This document shows positions 6,897-14,657 of a stretch of DNA of 48,448 bases, piece by piece. The first letter of the stretch is position 1. Each line of letters starts with the position of its first letter. This DNA comes from an uncultured Lachnospiraceae bacterium. Lineage in GTDB: Bacteria; Bacillota; Clostridia; Lachnospirales; Lachnospiraceae. The notes under the pieces are model-generated. The model saw only the letters and a list, made by a program, of their open reading frames with translations. It had not been told where the DNA came from and did not search any database. The DNA lies in NCBI GenBank assembly GCA_910587295.1, contig CAJULP010000078.1, positions 1 to 48,448 on the forward strand. The letters run 5' to 3'. The translations under genes were made by a program, and so were the position numbers.

Positions 6897-8408
6897 CTAT
6901 CTTATCATAACGGAAAGGGTAAATACCCGCCCCGTTATTCTCCAGTCTACTGCCCCCTGATATTTTTCCACCGTGTTCCGGATATTGATCAGCCCGATTC
7001 CATGGGCCTCTTTATCCTTTTTATCGGTAAGGGGAAATTCGGATGTTTTCTTTTGGCGGATAGTTCCGTCAAAGCTGTTTTCTATTTTAATGAACAGGAA
7101 TTTTCCTTTCCGGAAGGAGCTAAGGCGGATAAATGCTCTGGCATCCGGTTCTTTTTCTTTCAGTTTCCGGCAGGCAGCCCCTGCGTTATCCAGCGCATTT
7201 CCCAGTATGATGCCCAGATCGTAGCTTTGTATGGTCAGCTGTTCCGGGAAAATCAGCTCTTCTGCCAGAATCTGCAGGTCGGGGATCATGCGGACAAATT
7301 CATGGTATTTCATATTTAGCAGGACATCCGCTACATGGTTTCCGGTTTTAAACCGGGCTGTTAGCTGATCCATGGATTTGTTAAGCTCAGAAAGATAAGC
7401 TTTCAGCTCTTGATCCGGTATTGGTTCTGGCCATAAGGTTTTGTCAGAGTCCGTGTTATCAGGATATTTGTCTGTCTGCCGGCTTTGGGTATAAAGCTGC
7501 ATGACCACGGAAAGTGTATTTTTCATGTCGTGCTTCATACTGCGGATCCCGGAATAGATACGGTCCATTTCCGCCATGTGCTCCTGCATACTGAGAATTT
7601 GTTTTTCGAGGATCGTGCGGCTGCTCCGTTCCCTGCTTAGGACGATCATATCCTGAAGCAGCTTAACGCCGCAGAGGATAGAAAAAAGGGATAGGATTAA
7701 AATTGCCGGAATGATCAGGGTAAGCAGCGGGTATCTGTCATATAAAAGCCTGGGTGCGTCATTTCCGGTCATCTCAATAGTAGTGCGCAGCAAAAGGCAG
7801 ATCAAAAGACCGATCAGGTTTGGAGCAAGGATGAATAGAAGTTCCGTATTATGTATCATATAGTCCTTTTCCCTGAAAATAAGTACGATCAACTTTAATG
7901 TGACAAAAAGGATCAGCAGAAAAACCACATAATTCCCCGCCTGCAATAAAAGCGCCGTGACATGGATCAGCGTCAGATAGGTATCCCCGGAGGAAAAACA
8001 TCCCCGCAGAAAACACCAGTTCCATAAATCAAACAGATTGCTCCCTAACTGCAGCAACATATAAGATAAGAAGAAACTGATTTCATTTATAGTGGCAAAG
8101 GTAAGGATCAGGAAGACGGCGATCCGTTTCCATGCGCGGTAAATGGCTAAAGCCAGAACGGCAAGCACAATAATTGTGATAAGCAGTTTTAAAAGCATGA
8201 TCCTGGTGGTAGTATTTTTCCACAAAATACTGCTCCCCAGCTTCCAGGTTCCGTAGCCTATGACGGTTAAGAACCCTGCAGTCTTCTTGCTTCTCATCCT
8301 GCTTTCCAAAAAACTTCCATAGAAAAACTGTAGGCAATATCCGTGGAGGATGATAAAGGGAACTTCCAGACAGGTACTTAACAGACTATACACAGGAAAT
8401 CCCTCCAT
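6897..8408 (-). CDS. GHKL-type sensor histidine kinase (AgrC-like)
   Basis: The 503-residue kinase has an N-terminal sensor of about seven hydrophobic segments (to about residue 250), a coiled linker, then the HPK10-type phosphoacceptor motif SMKHDMKNTL with His at about residue 293. The GHKL ATPase domain has an N box (DLGIILGNALDNAGAA) and a G box (EAHGIGLINIRN). This is the layout of AgrC-like peptide sensors. The ATG at 8408 is preferred over the one at 8480 because it begins the hydrophobic sensor and overlaps the response regulator end by 23 bases, implying coupled translation. The signal is unknown; no agrD/agrB-like gene is nearby. Confidence 0.9.
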   Translation of the reverse strand: MEGFPVYSLLSTCLEVPFIILHGYCLQFFYGSFLESRMRSKKTAGFLTVIGYGTWKLGSSILWKNTTTRIMLLKLLITIIVLAVLALAIYRAWKRIAVFLILTFATINEISFFLSYMLLQLGSNLFDLWNWCFLRGCFSSGDTYLTLIHVTALLLQAGNYVVFLLILFVTLKLIVLIFREKDYMIHNTELLFILAPNLIGLLICLLLRTTIEMTGNDAPRLLYDRYPLLTLIIPAILILSLFSILCGVKLLQDMIVLSRERSSRTILEKQILSMQEHMAEMDRIYSGIRSMKHDMKNTLSVVMQLYTQSRQTDKYPDNTDSDKTLWPEPIPDQELKAYLSELNKSMDQLTARFKTGNHVADVLLNMKYHEFVRMIPDLQILAEELIFPEQLTIQSYDLGIILGNALDNAGAACRKLKEKEPDARAFIRLSSFRKGKFLFIKIENSFDGTIRQKKTSEFPLTDKKDKEAHGIGLINIRNTVEKYQGAVDWRITGRVFTLSVMIR

Positions 8409-9120
8409 TCTGCAGATACCACATATAAACTTTTGCAAATTCCTTATGCTTTTTTCTGGCCAGGTAAATTTTATCCCCATTGTTTAGGATAATGTTGTCA
8501 AGGTCAAATTCCGTCACATATGCCATATTGACAAGGTATCCCCGATGGCAGCGGTAAAAGCACTCGGACAGCTGCCGTTCTAATTTGTTTAACACTCCAT
8601 AGATCTCAATGGTTTCCCGCAGCATATGGATTGCCACTTTCTTTCCCCGGCTTTCCAGATAAAGAATGCTGCCCTGGTCGAGAAGCAGGCCTTTGCTCTT
8701 GATAAAAAGCTGAGGGGGCTTCTGGTTGTTTCGCTTTTTGATTTCCAGGGCGGCGCGGCTGAATACCTCGGCAAATTTTTCTTCCCTGATTGGCTTTAAA
8801 AGGTAATGGAAGGCGCATACATCGAAGGCGTCAAAAACATATTCCTTAAGGCCGGTGATGAAAATCAGGACCGGTTCAGAGCATTTCGCTGACTGGCCGT
8901 TTTCCGGCAGATTCCCCTCTCTGATTTTTTTAGCCGTCTCAATGCCATTCATACCCTTCATCTGGATGTCAATGAAAATGATGTCAAACATCTTTCCTGA
9001 CTTTAGCAATGCCTGGCCGCTGTCATAGGATTCCACATCGTATTTGGCCCCTTGTTTTATTATGAAGTTTTTCATTTGATCCCGGATGATTTTTTCATCA
9101 TCCACAACTGCTATGCGCAA
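8386..9120 (-). CDS. LytTR family response regulator
   Basis: The 244-residue protein has an N-terminal receiver domain (acidic pocket VVDDE, phosphoacceptor Asp in FIDIQMKG at about residue 51, conserved Lys in HYLLKP) and a C-terminal LytTR DNA-binding domain (ILYLESRGKKVAIHM, then FYRCHRGYLVNM). I place the start at a TTG at 9120: it has AGAGGT about 7 bases upstream and begins LRIAVVDDE as the family does. The ATG at 9168 lacks a ribosome site and adds a 16-residue unlike tail. It is the first gene of a two-gene operon with the kinase that overlaps it. Confidence 0.9.
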   Translation of the reverse strand: MRIAVVDDEKIIRDQMKNFIIKQGAKYDVESYDSGQALLKSGKMFDIIFIDIQMKGMNGIETAKKIREGNLPENGQSAKCSEPVLIFITGLKEYVFDAFDVCAFHYLLKPIREEKFAEVFSRAALEIKKRNNQKPPQLFIKSKGLLLDQGSILYLESRGKKVAIHMLRETIEIYGVLNKLERQLSECFYRCHRGYLVNMAYVTEFDLDNIILNNGDKIYLARKKHKEFAKVYMWYLQNGGISCV

Positions 9121-9294
9121 ATGGTTACCTCTGCTTTTTGGCGTATTTGGATACTGCTTACTTATCATGTATATCGGCAGAATTTTCGGATAGTTAGGGA
9201 AAATGGCATGAAACGGCTGTTTACGGGAATAAAAAGCAAAGGAAACGGCAGGGCTTAGTTATAATGTGTGAAGAGGGAATGCCGCAGAGGCGGC

Positions 9295-9323
9295 TTGACG
9301 CCTGATGGGCGGTCTCCTATAAT
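9295..9323 (+). promoter_or_regulatory. Sigma-A promoter for the HAD phosphatase gene
   Basis: TTGACG at 9295-9300, a 17-base spacer and TATAAT at 9318-9323. It is correctly oriented 45 bases before the gene. Confidence 0.8.
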
Positions 9324-9367
9324 GATGATAGGGTAAACGGTTGTGAAATGAAAAGGGGAGGATGCCG

Positions 9368-10201
9368 GTGAAGACTTTATATGTGACGGATTTAGACGGA
9401 ACTTTGCTGAATACGAAAGAGAGGATCAATCCGGAAAGCATCCGGATCATAAACGGACTTGTAGACCGGGGAATGATGTTTACCTATGCCACGGCCAGAT
9501 CCCTGGTTTCTGCGGCGGTGGCGGCGGAAGGTTTGAGTACGAAGATTCCCGTGATCGTATATAACGGTGCATTTATTGTCCGTCCGGAAACGGGGGAAGT
9601 GCTCCATTCATTGTTTTTTTCACCGGAGGAAGCGGCATTTGTGCGGGAACATCTGGAGCAATATCACATCAGTCCTATCGTATATTCCTACGTGGACAGG
9701 CTTGAACGGCTGTCATGGAACACGGGCAGGGAAAATGAGGGGATGAAACATTATCTTTCAAATCGGAAGCAGGATAAAAGACGGCGTCCCCTGATAAATG
9801 AAGAGGGATTATATGACGGAGACGTATTTTATTATACATGCATCGGAAAAAAGGAAGAAATGCTGCCAATCTATGAGATTTTTTCAAAAGATGACCGGTT
9901 CCGGTGCACGCTGCAGCAGGAACTTTACCGGCCGGAGTACTGGTGTGAGATCATGCCCCAAAAGGCAAGTAAGGCGGAAGGAATACGGAAATTGAAGGAA
10001 ATGTGGGAATGTGACAGGATTGTTTCCTTCGGGGATGCGGTGAATGATATCCCCATGTTTGAAATGTCGGATGAATGCTATGCAGTGGAAAATGCAGTTG
10101 CGGAATTAAAGGCGGTTGCTACCGGGATTATCGGAAGGAATGATCAGGATGGGGTGGCAAGATGGCTGTTAGAGCATTGTGGGGAAATGACGGAACCATA
10201 A
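9368..10201 (+). CDS. HAD superfamily hydrolase, Cof-type phosphatase
   Basis: The 277-residue cytosolic phosphatase of the Cof/IIB subfamily probably dephosphorylates sugar phosphates or a cofactor. Motif I is YVTDLDGTLLNT near the N-terminus. Motif II is at YATARS. A large C2B cap occupies about residues 85-200. Motif III/IV is VSFGDAVNDIPMF, with the two Mg-binding aspartates. GGGGAGG ends immediately before the ATG at 9362, so the in-frame GTG at 9368, six bases further on, is the better start; the two differ by two residues. A consensus promoter lies upstream. Substrate cannot be predicted. Confidence 0.9.
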   Translation: MKTLYVTDLDGTLLNTKERINPESIRIINGLVDRGMMFTYATARSLVSAAVAAEGLSTKIPVIVYNGAFIVRPETGEVLHSLFFSPEEAAFVREHLEQYHISPIVYSYVDRLERLSWNTGRENEGMKHYLSNRKQDKRRRPLINEEGLYDGDVFYYTCIGKKEEMLPIYEIFSKDDRFRCTLQQELYRPEYWCEIMPQKASKAEGIRKLKEMWECDRIVSFGDAVNDIPMFEMSDECYAVENAVAELKAVATGIIGRNDQDGVARWLLEHCGEMTEP

Positions 10202-10215
10202 GCGGCAAAAAGAGC

Positions 10216-10265
10216 TTGACATTTTATAGTCATTGTTTTACTATATACTTAGTTATACAAAGTAT
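10216..10265 (+). promoter_or_regulatory. Promoter with a PadR-type dyad operator
   Basis: TTGACA at 10216-10221, 17 bases, then TACTAT at 10239-10244. A dyad ATACTT-N9-AAGTAT at 10245-10265 sits over the start region just before the padR gene, where PadR repressors bind their own promoters. The promoter is seen; the operator role is inferred. Confidence 0.7.
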
Positions 10266-10278
10266 TTGGAGAATGCCT

Positions 10279-10614
10279 ATGAATGAAAAATATGAACGGC
10301 AGATGAAAAAAGGTGTTTTGGATATGCTGGTCCTGAAATTGCTGGAGCCGGAGCCTAAGTATGGATATCAGATCATACAGGAAATGAAAGAAAAAAGCGG
10401 AGAAACCTTTCTGCTTAAGGATGGCACATTGTATCCTATCCTTTACCGGCTGGAAGAAGACGGTCTGGTTGAGAGCCGGTGGAGCGGTCCGGAGGGGAAG
10501 CAGGTTTCCAGGAAGTATTATGAAATAACGGAAAGCGGAAGGGAAGCGCTCGGTAAGATTAAGGCAATATGGGAACATATTTCAAGCGGAATAGCAAAGA
10601 TTATGGAGGAATAA
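10279..10614 (+). CDS. PadR family transcriptional regulator
   Basis: The 111-residue repressor has the PadR winged helix: MLVLKLLEPEPKYGYQI at residues 16-33, recognition region LKDGTLYPILYRLEEDGL, then wing SRKYYEITESGREAL. A short C-terminal helix mediates dimerisation in the family. The ATG at 10279 is seven bases after GGAG; the ATG at 10273 is too close to it. It is three bases upstream of a HAAS-domain gene, a pairing known across Firmicutes in which PadR controls the membrane partner. A dyad in the promoter suggests autorepression. The inducing signal is unknown. Confidence 0.93.
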   Translation: MNEKYERQMKKGVLDMLVLKLLEPEPKYGYQIIQEMKEKSGETFLLKDGTLYPILYRLEEDGLVESRWSGPEGKQVSRKYYEITESGREALGKIKAIWEHISSGIAKIMEE

Positions 10615-10617
10615 GGT

Positions 10618-11268
10618 ATGACAGCGGAACAATATGTAAATTCCATTGCAAAAAAGATCAAATGCAGTGGGGCAAAAAGGAAAGATATCAAACAGCAGTT
10701 ATTAACAGATATCAATTCAAGGATGACTGGTGGAGAGACATTGGATGATATAATTTCAAAAATGGGTGCTGTGGATGAAATAGCAAAGGAATTTAATGAA
10801 ACAATCTCCCCGGAGGAGCAAAAAAAGTTTAAAAGAAACAGAATTTTAAAGACAGCGGTGTTTCTTGTCCTGCTCCTTACAGGGTTATCTTGTTTGACTT
10901 ATTGGAAGATGCCGAAAGCGTCCAGTATTGAGGAAAGCAGATATTTTGACAAGGCGCAGGTGGAAGCCGCAATGAAGCGGACCGTGGAGCAGTTAGACGA
11001 AGGTGAGTTTGATGCGTTAAAAGAGAACTCTATTTCAGAAATGGATAAGTTTTTGAACCAGGAAGAAGCGAAAAAGATCAGAAGTCAGGTGACAGAAATT
11101 GAATGGGGAGAAAGAACCGATTTCGGGCCAATCTATATGGTAGAGATGGCACAGGGGAATCAACATTTTGCGGTGGGGGAAGTCACGGTTGCTTATGAGA
11201 ATGTAAGTGTCACTTACCGGCTTACCTATGACGAGGATATGCTTCTTGCAGGGTTGTATGTGAGATAG
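10618..11268 (+). CDS. HAAS-domain membrane protein with DUF3887-like C-terminus
   Basis: The 216-residue protein has an N-terminal all-helical HAAS/DUF1700-like domain (residues 1-60, including DINSRMTGGETLDDIISKMG and EIAKEFN), which in PadR partners acts in the cytosol. A single membrane helix follows (residues 78-96, AVFLVLLLTGLSCLTYW). The outer domain of about 115 residues resembles DUF3887 (acidic helices, then the strand-rich GNQHFAVGEVTVAYENVSVT). The start is three bases after the padR stop and has AGGAATAAGGT just upstream. It probably transduces or titrates an envelope signal with PadR; exact role unknown. Confidence 0.82.
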   Translation: MTAEQYVNSIAKKIKCSGAKRKDIKQQLLTDINSRMTGGETLDDIISKMGAVDEIAKEFNETISPEEQKKFKRNRILKTAVFLVLLLTGLSCLTYWKMPKASSIEESRYFDKAQVEAAMKRTVEQLDEGEFDALKENSISEMDKFLNQEEAKKIRSQVTEIEWGERTDFGPIYMVEMAQGNQHFAVGEVTVAYENVSVTYRLTYDEDMLLAGLYVR

Positions 11269-11313
11269 TATTAAGTTCAAAATATGTGCAAAAAATGAAA
11301 TAGCGGCTTAAAT

Positions 11314-11357
11314 GCCCGGGAAACACCATAAATTCGGCGTTTCCCAGGCGCTTTTTA
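11314..11357. terminator. Bidirectional terminator between convergent genes
   Basis: Fourteen-base arms (11314-11327 and 11336-11349, core GGGAAAC/GTTTCCC) with two G-T type mismatches, followed on the plus strand by CTTTTTAT. It serves the HAAS gene and, through the overlap with its end, the convergent glucosidase gene. Confidence 0.7.
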
Positions 11358-13019
11358 TATTTTGAGAACAAATGCCTCATAAGGCCGTAACGTGATCTCT
11401 GCCTTATCGTAGGTGTTTTCCGTATTTGAGATCAGACAGCCGGCTCCCACAAACTCGTAAGGAATGGTAAAGGAAGCTTCCTTATCACTGAAATTGCAGA
11501 CTGTCAGCAGTTTTTCCAAGTCCAGGGTCCTTGTGTAAACAAACAGTTCTTCGCTGTCTTCTAAAAGCGGCTCATAGGATCCATAGATCATGACAGGGTT
11601 TTCCCGCCGCAGAGCGATCAGTTTTTTGTAATAATGGAATACAGAGTCCGGGTCCGAGGTTTCCGCTTTGGCATTGATTTCTTTATAATTGGGGTTTACC
11701 GAAATCCAGGGTGTTCCGGTGGTAAATCCGGCGTTTTCTGTGTCATCCCATTGCATAGGTGTTCTTGCGTTATCCCTGCTTTTGGCAGTGATACAGGGCC
11801 AGAACTCTTCATGGGATAAAGGACCGTTGGCACACCACTGGCTGTAAGCGTTGATGCTTTCGATATCCCGGAAATCATCGGGGCTTTGGAACGGGTAGTT
11901 GGTCATCCCCAGTTCTTCTCCCTGATAAATATAGGGAGTGCCCTGCAGCATGTGCAGACAGGTGGCAAGCATTTTTGCGGAAATTTCACGGAACATAGGG
12001 CGGTCATCCCCAAAACGGGAAACAGCCCTTGGCTGGTCATGGTTATCCCAAAACAGACTGTTCCAGGCCTTGCCATGCAATTCGCGCTGCCAGCGTGATA
12101 GAGTCTTTTTTAACATGGTAAGGGGCATCTTTTGGTCCGTCCATTTTCCGTATTTCCCGTTCCCTTCCACATGCTCAAATTGGAACACCATGTTCAGTTC
12201 ACGGGCATCTTCCCCGGCATACTGCTTCGCCAGCTCGGTAGTGACTCCGGCGGTTTCGCCTACGGTCATGATATCGTATTTAGATAAGACCGTTTCGTTC
12301 ATTTCCTGAAGGTACTTATGGACGTTGGGCCCATGGATGCAATAGGGACCAAAATCGCCATATAATCCCTCTGCCTTTCCGTCCGGCATTTCGCTGGTTT
12401 TGGATATCATGCTGATTACATCCATGCGGAAGCCGTCAATGCCCTTTTCGCACCACCATGTCATCATATCATATACGCTTTGGCGCACTTCTTTATTATC
12501 CCAATTCAGATCCGGCTGCTTTTTTGAAAACAGATGAAGGTAATACATGGACGTGGCCTCGTCGTATTGCCATGCGGAACCGCCAAAACAGGAGCCCCAA
12601 TTATTAGGGGGAGCCTGTTCATTTTGGCCTTCCCGCCAGATGTAGTAATCCCGGTATGGATTGTCTTTGGACTTTTTACTTTCCAGAAACCATTTGTGCT
12701 CATCGGAAGTATGGTTCACCACAAGATCCATCACAATCCGGATGCCGCGGTCATGGGCCTTGGCAAGCAGTTCATCGAAATCCTCCATAGTTCCAAATTC
12801 ATCCATGATCGCCTGATAGTCACTGATATCGTAGCCGTTGTCATCGTTAGGGGATTGATAGACGGGGGAGAGCCAAATTACGTCGATTCCAAGGTATTTT
12901 AAGTAATCCAGCCGGCTGACGATCCCTTGCAGATCCCCGATGCCATCCCCGTTACTGTCCATAAAACTGCGGGGGTAAATTTGATAGATGACAGCTTCTT
13001 TCCACCATGTTTTGTTCAT
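11355..13019 (-). CDS. Oligo-1,6-glucosidase, GH13 subfamily 31
   Basis: This 554-residue cytosolic enzyme hydrolyses terminal alpha-1,6 glucose from isomaltose-type oligosaccharides. All four GH13 regions are visible: DLVVNHTS (residues 98-105), GFRMDVIS with nucleophile Asp200, TVGET with acid/base Glu255, and FWDNHDQPR with Asp328. DSNGDGIGDL at residues 21-30 is the Ca-binding loop. Val201 directly after the nucleophile is the residue that marks alpha-1,6 over alpha-1,4 preference in this subfamily. The ATG at 13019 follows GGAG by 9 bases and gives the family start MNKTWWKEAVIYQIYPRSF; the ATG at 13025 is also possible. The AraC gene upstream is the likely regulator. Confidence 0.95.
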   Translation of the reverse strand: MNKTWWKEAVIYQIYPRSFMDSNGDGIGDLQGIVSRLDYLKYLGIDVIWLSPVYQSPNDDNGYDISDYQAIMDEFGTMEDFDELLAKAHDRGIRIVMDLVVNHTSDEHKWFLESKKSKDNPYRDYYIWREGQNEQAPPNNWGSCFGGSAWQYDEATSMYYLHLFSKKQPDLNWDNKEVRQSVYDMMTWWCEKGIDGFRMDVISMISKTSEMPDGKAEGLYGDFGPYCIHGPNVHKYLQEMNETVLSKYDIMTVGETAGVTTELAKQYAGEDARELNMVFQFEHVEGNGKYGKWTDQKMPLTMLKKTLSRWQRELHGKAWNSLFWDNHDQPRAVSRFGDDRPMFREISAKMLATCLHMLQGTPYIYQGEELGMTNYPFQSPDDFRDIESINAYSQWCANGPLSHEEFWPCITAKSRDNARTPMQWDDTENAGFTTGTPWISVNPNYKEINAKAETSDPDSVFHYYKKLIALRRENPVMIYGSYEPLLEDSEELFVYTRTLDLEKLLTVCNFSDKEASFTIPYEFVGAGCLISNTENTYDKAEITLRPYEAFVLKI

Positions 13020-13148
13020 TGTCATTTTCTCCTTTATCATTTTGATAGGAAACCTTATTGCCGTAGAGGAGTCCTGCTGTTTTATAGTGTTCATTATAAT
13101 GACAGGCAAAAGGGATGTCTTACACTTATTTGATTAAAAACTACGTAA

Positions 13149-14126
13149 TTATGACTTTTCGGGATTCCCGGAAGATAATTCCACAAGCTTCCGATATTTA
13201 AGGGGGGTGGTGCCTGCAGCCTTACGAAATTCCTTTAAAAAATTGCCCAGATTGTTATAACCGCATTCCAGGCAGACTTCCGTGACGGGAAGGTCCGTTT
13301 CCTCCAAAAGCCGCCGGGCCTGCCGGATCCGGTAGTCATTTAGATAGGACATGGGAGAACGTCCGATCGCCTTTTTAAAAAAGCGGCAAAAATACTGCTG
13401 GTTCAGGTTCACCTGCCCGGCAAGGTCGGAAATGTGGATTTTTTCTTTGTAATTATCCTTGATATAAGACAAGACAGTTTTAATGCTTTCCACTCGTTTG
13501 TCTGCGGACTTTTCCGTGGGAAGGAGCAGGCGGTGTGCGGATAAGCCGGCAAGGATGCGAAGCAGGGAAGCTTTGATATACAGCTGGCTTGTCAGGTCGT
13601 CAGTGATGGCACTGTTATCAAAACAGATATTGTAATCAAAGCCGGCGTTGTCAGCTTGAGAAACGTCTTCCGAAAATGACTTACCGAAAGAATGCATGAT
13701 GGTTGTAAAAGAACTGCGTATTTCGGCAAAGACGGGATGCTCAGGCAAAAGGAAGCGCGGGAATAAAAGCCTGCCGTTTTGGATGGGGCGGATCAGGCGG
13801 ATCTGGGCTTCGTCGTAGGAATCAAAGCTTAGGATGCCCGGCGAGAAGACCACCGCATCTTCCCAATGCCTTCCCCCGGATTCGGCAATGATACTGTGAA
13901 GTTCACCCGGATTGATGAAAAACAGGCATTCGGAATCAACAAAAAAAGATTCCATGTTGATTTCTAAGCGGAAGTTTCCGCCGGAAAAGTATAAGATTTC
14001 CGCTTCTTCATGCCAGTGGTGCTTGACCAATGTGCCTTTTCCGATAAACTCGGTCCGGTAGATGGCGCAGGGAAAGGATTTGGTGCCGTGAGGACGGATT
14101 TCTTTTAAAATAAGCGGCTGTTCCAT
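13149..14126 (-). CDS. AraC family transcriptional regulator with cupin sensor
   Basis: The 325-residue activator has an N-terminal cupin-like sugar-sensing domain (residues 25-110, with KHHWHEEAEILYFSGG and FFINPGELHSII) and a C-terminal AraC DNA-binding domain (residues 215-312) with two helix-turn-helices: SDLAGQVNLNQQYFCRFFKK and VTEVCLECGYNNLGNFLKEFRK. AAGGAG stands 9 bases before the ATG. It is transcribed in the same direction as, and 129 bases upstream of, the glucosidase gene, whose leader has a -10 box (ATTATA read from the plus strand at 13093-13098) but no -35. That is typical of an activator-dependent promoter. Regulation of the glucosidase by this protein is inferred. Confidence 0.92.
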   Translation of the reverse strand: MEQPLILKEIRPHGTKSFPCAIYRTEFIGKGTLVKHHWHEEAEILYFSGGNFRLEINMESFFVDSECLFFINPGELHSIIAESGGRHWEDAVVFSPGILSFDSYDEAQIRLIRPIQNGRLLFPRFLLPEHPVFAEIRSSFTTIMHSFGKSFSEDVSQADNAGFDYNICFDNSAITDDLTSQLYIKASLLRILAGLSAHRLLLPTEKSADKRVESIKTVLSYIKDNYKEKIHISDLAGQVNLNQQYFCRFFKKAIGRSPMSYLNDYRIRQARRLLEETDLPVTEVCLECGYNNLGNFLKEFRKAAGTTPLKYRKLVELSSGNPEKS

Positions 14127-14190
14127 AAGAAGTTCTCCTTTCAGTAAGGTTCCTGCTATATTGGGCTTATTATAACAAATGTATAAACCC

Positions 14191-14243
14191 TTGACAATGC
14201 CAGTCTATTGCAATAAACTATACTTAATCTATTGCAGTAGACC
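14191..14243 (+). promoter_or_regulatory. Promoter and twin BlaI/MecI-type operator dyads
   Basis: TTGACA at 14191-14196 with TAAACT 17 bases on (14214-14219). Two near-identical dyads, TCTATTGCAATAAA (14204-14217) and TCTATTGCAGTAGA (14229-14242), stand 25 bases apart and overlap the promoter. The second is a complete TCTA...TAGA palindrome. Spacing and placement fit a BlaI dimer pair blocking transcription; the assignment is inferred from the adjacent gene. Confidence 0.7.
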
Positions 14244-14294
14244 AACGTCTGCGTGGCTGTGGCAGCATATATCAAGATGACAGGGGGGAGATAC

Positions 14295-14657
14295 ATGACG
14301 GAGAAAGTGTTTGAAAGCGAATACCGGTTTTTAAGTATTTTATGGGAAGAGGAGCCGATAACCAGTCCGGAGCTGGTAAAGCTGTGTAATGACAAGCTGG
14401 GGTGGAAAAAATCCACCACTTATACGGTAATCAAAAAACTGGCGGACAAGGGGTATGTAAAAAGTGAAAATACCGTGGTTTCGGCCCTGGTCACAAAAGA
14501 GGAAGTGGACAAGTGGCAGAGCGAGGAGCTTCTTTGGCGCACAAGCAAGGGAAACATCCCTGTTTTTCTTGCCGCTTTTTTAAAGGACAGGAAGCTGTCC
14601 AAAGCGGAACTTGACAGTATTCGCCGGATCATTGACGAGACGGAGGATGAGGGATGA
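14295..14657 (+). CDS. BlaI/MecI family transcriptional repressor
   Basis: The 120-residue winged-helix repressor is of the penicillinase repressor family. The DNA-binding domain spans residues 5-75 (EYRFLSILWEEEPITSPEL, then KSTTYTVIKKLADKGYVKSE), and the C-terminal helices dimerise. In this family the partner BlaR1 protease triggers cleavage near the end of the winged helix. GGGGGGAG stands before the ATG at 14295; the upstream ATG at 14253 lies in the operator region and is rejected. The stop codon overlaps the next gene's start (ATGA), so the two are translated together. Confidence 0.94.
   Translation: MTEKVFESEYRFLSILWEEEPITSPELVKLCNDKLGWKKSTTYTVIKKLADKGYVKSENTVVSALVTKEEVDKWQSEELLWRTSKGNIPVFLAAFLKDRKLSKAELDSIRRIIDETEDEG

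Noticed and set aside
9209..9259. A 16-codon frame (MKRLFTGIKSKGNGRA) as a possible signal peptide gene for the GHKL kinase
   Set aside because: Too short, no processing motif, no AgrB-like partner and its placement is upstream of an unrelated gene.
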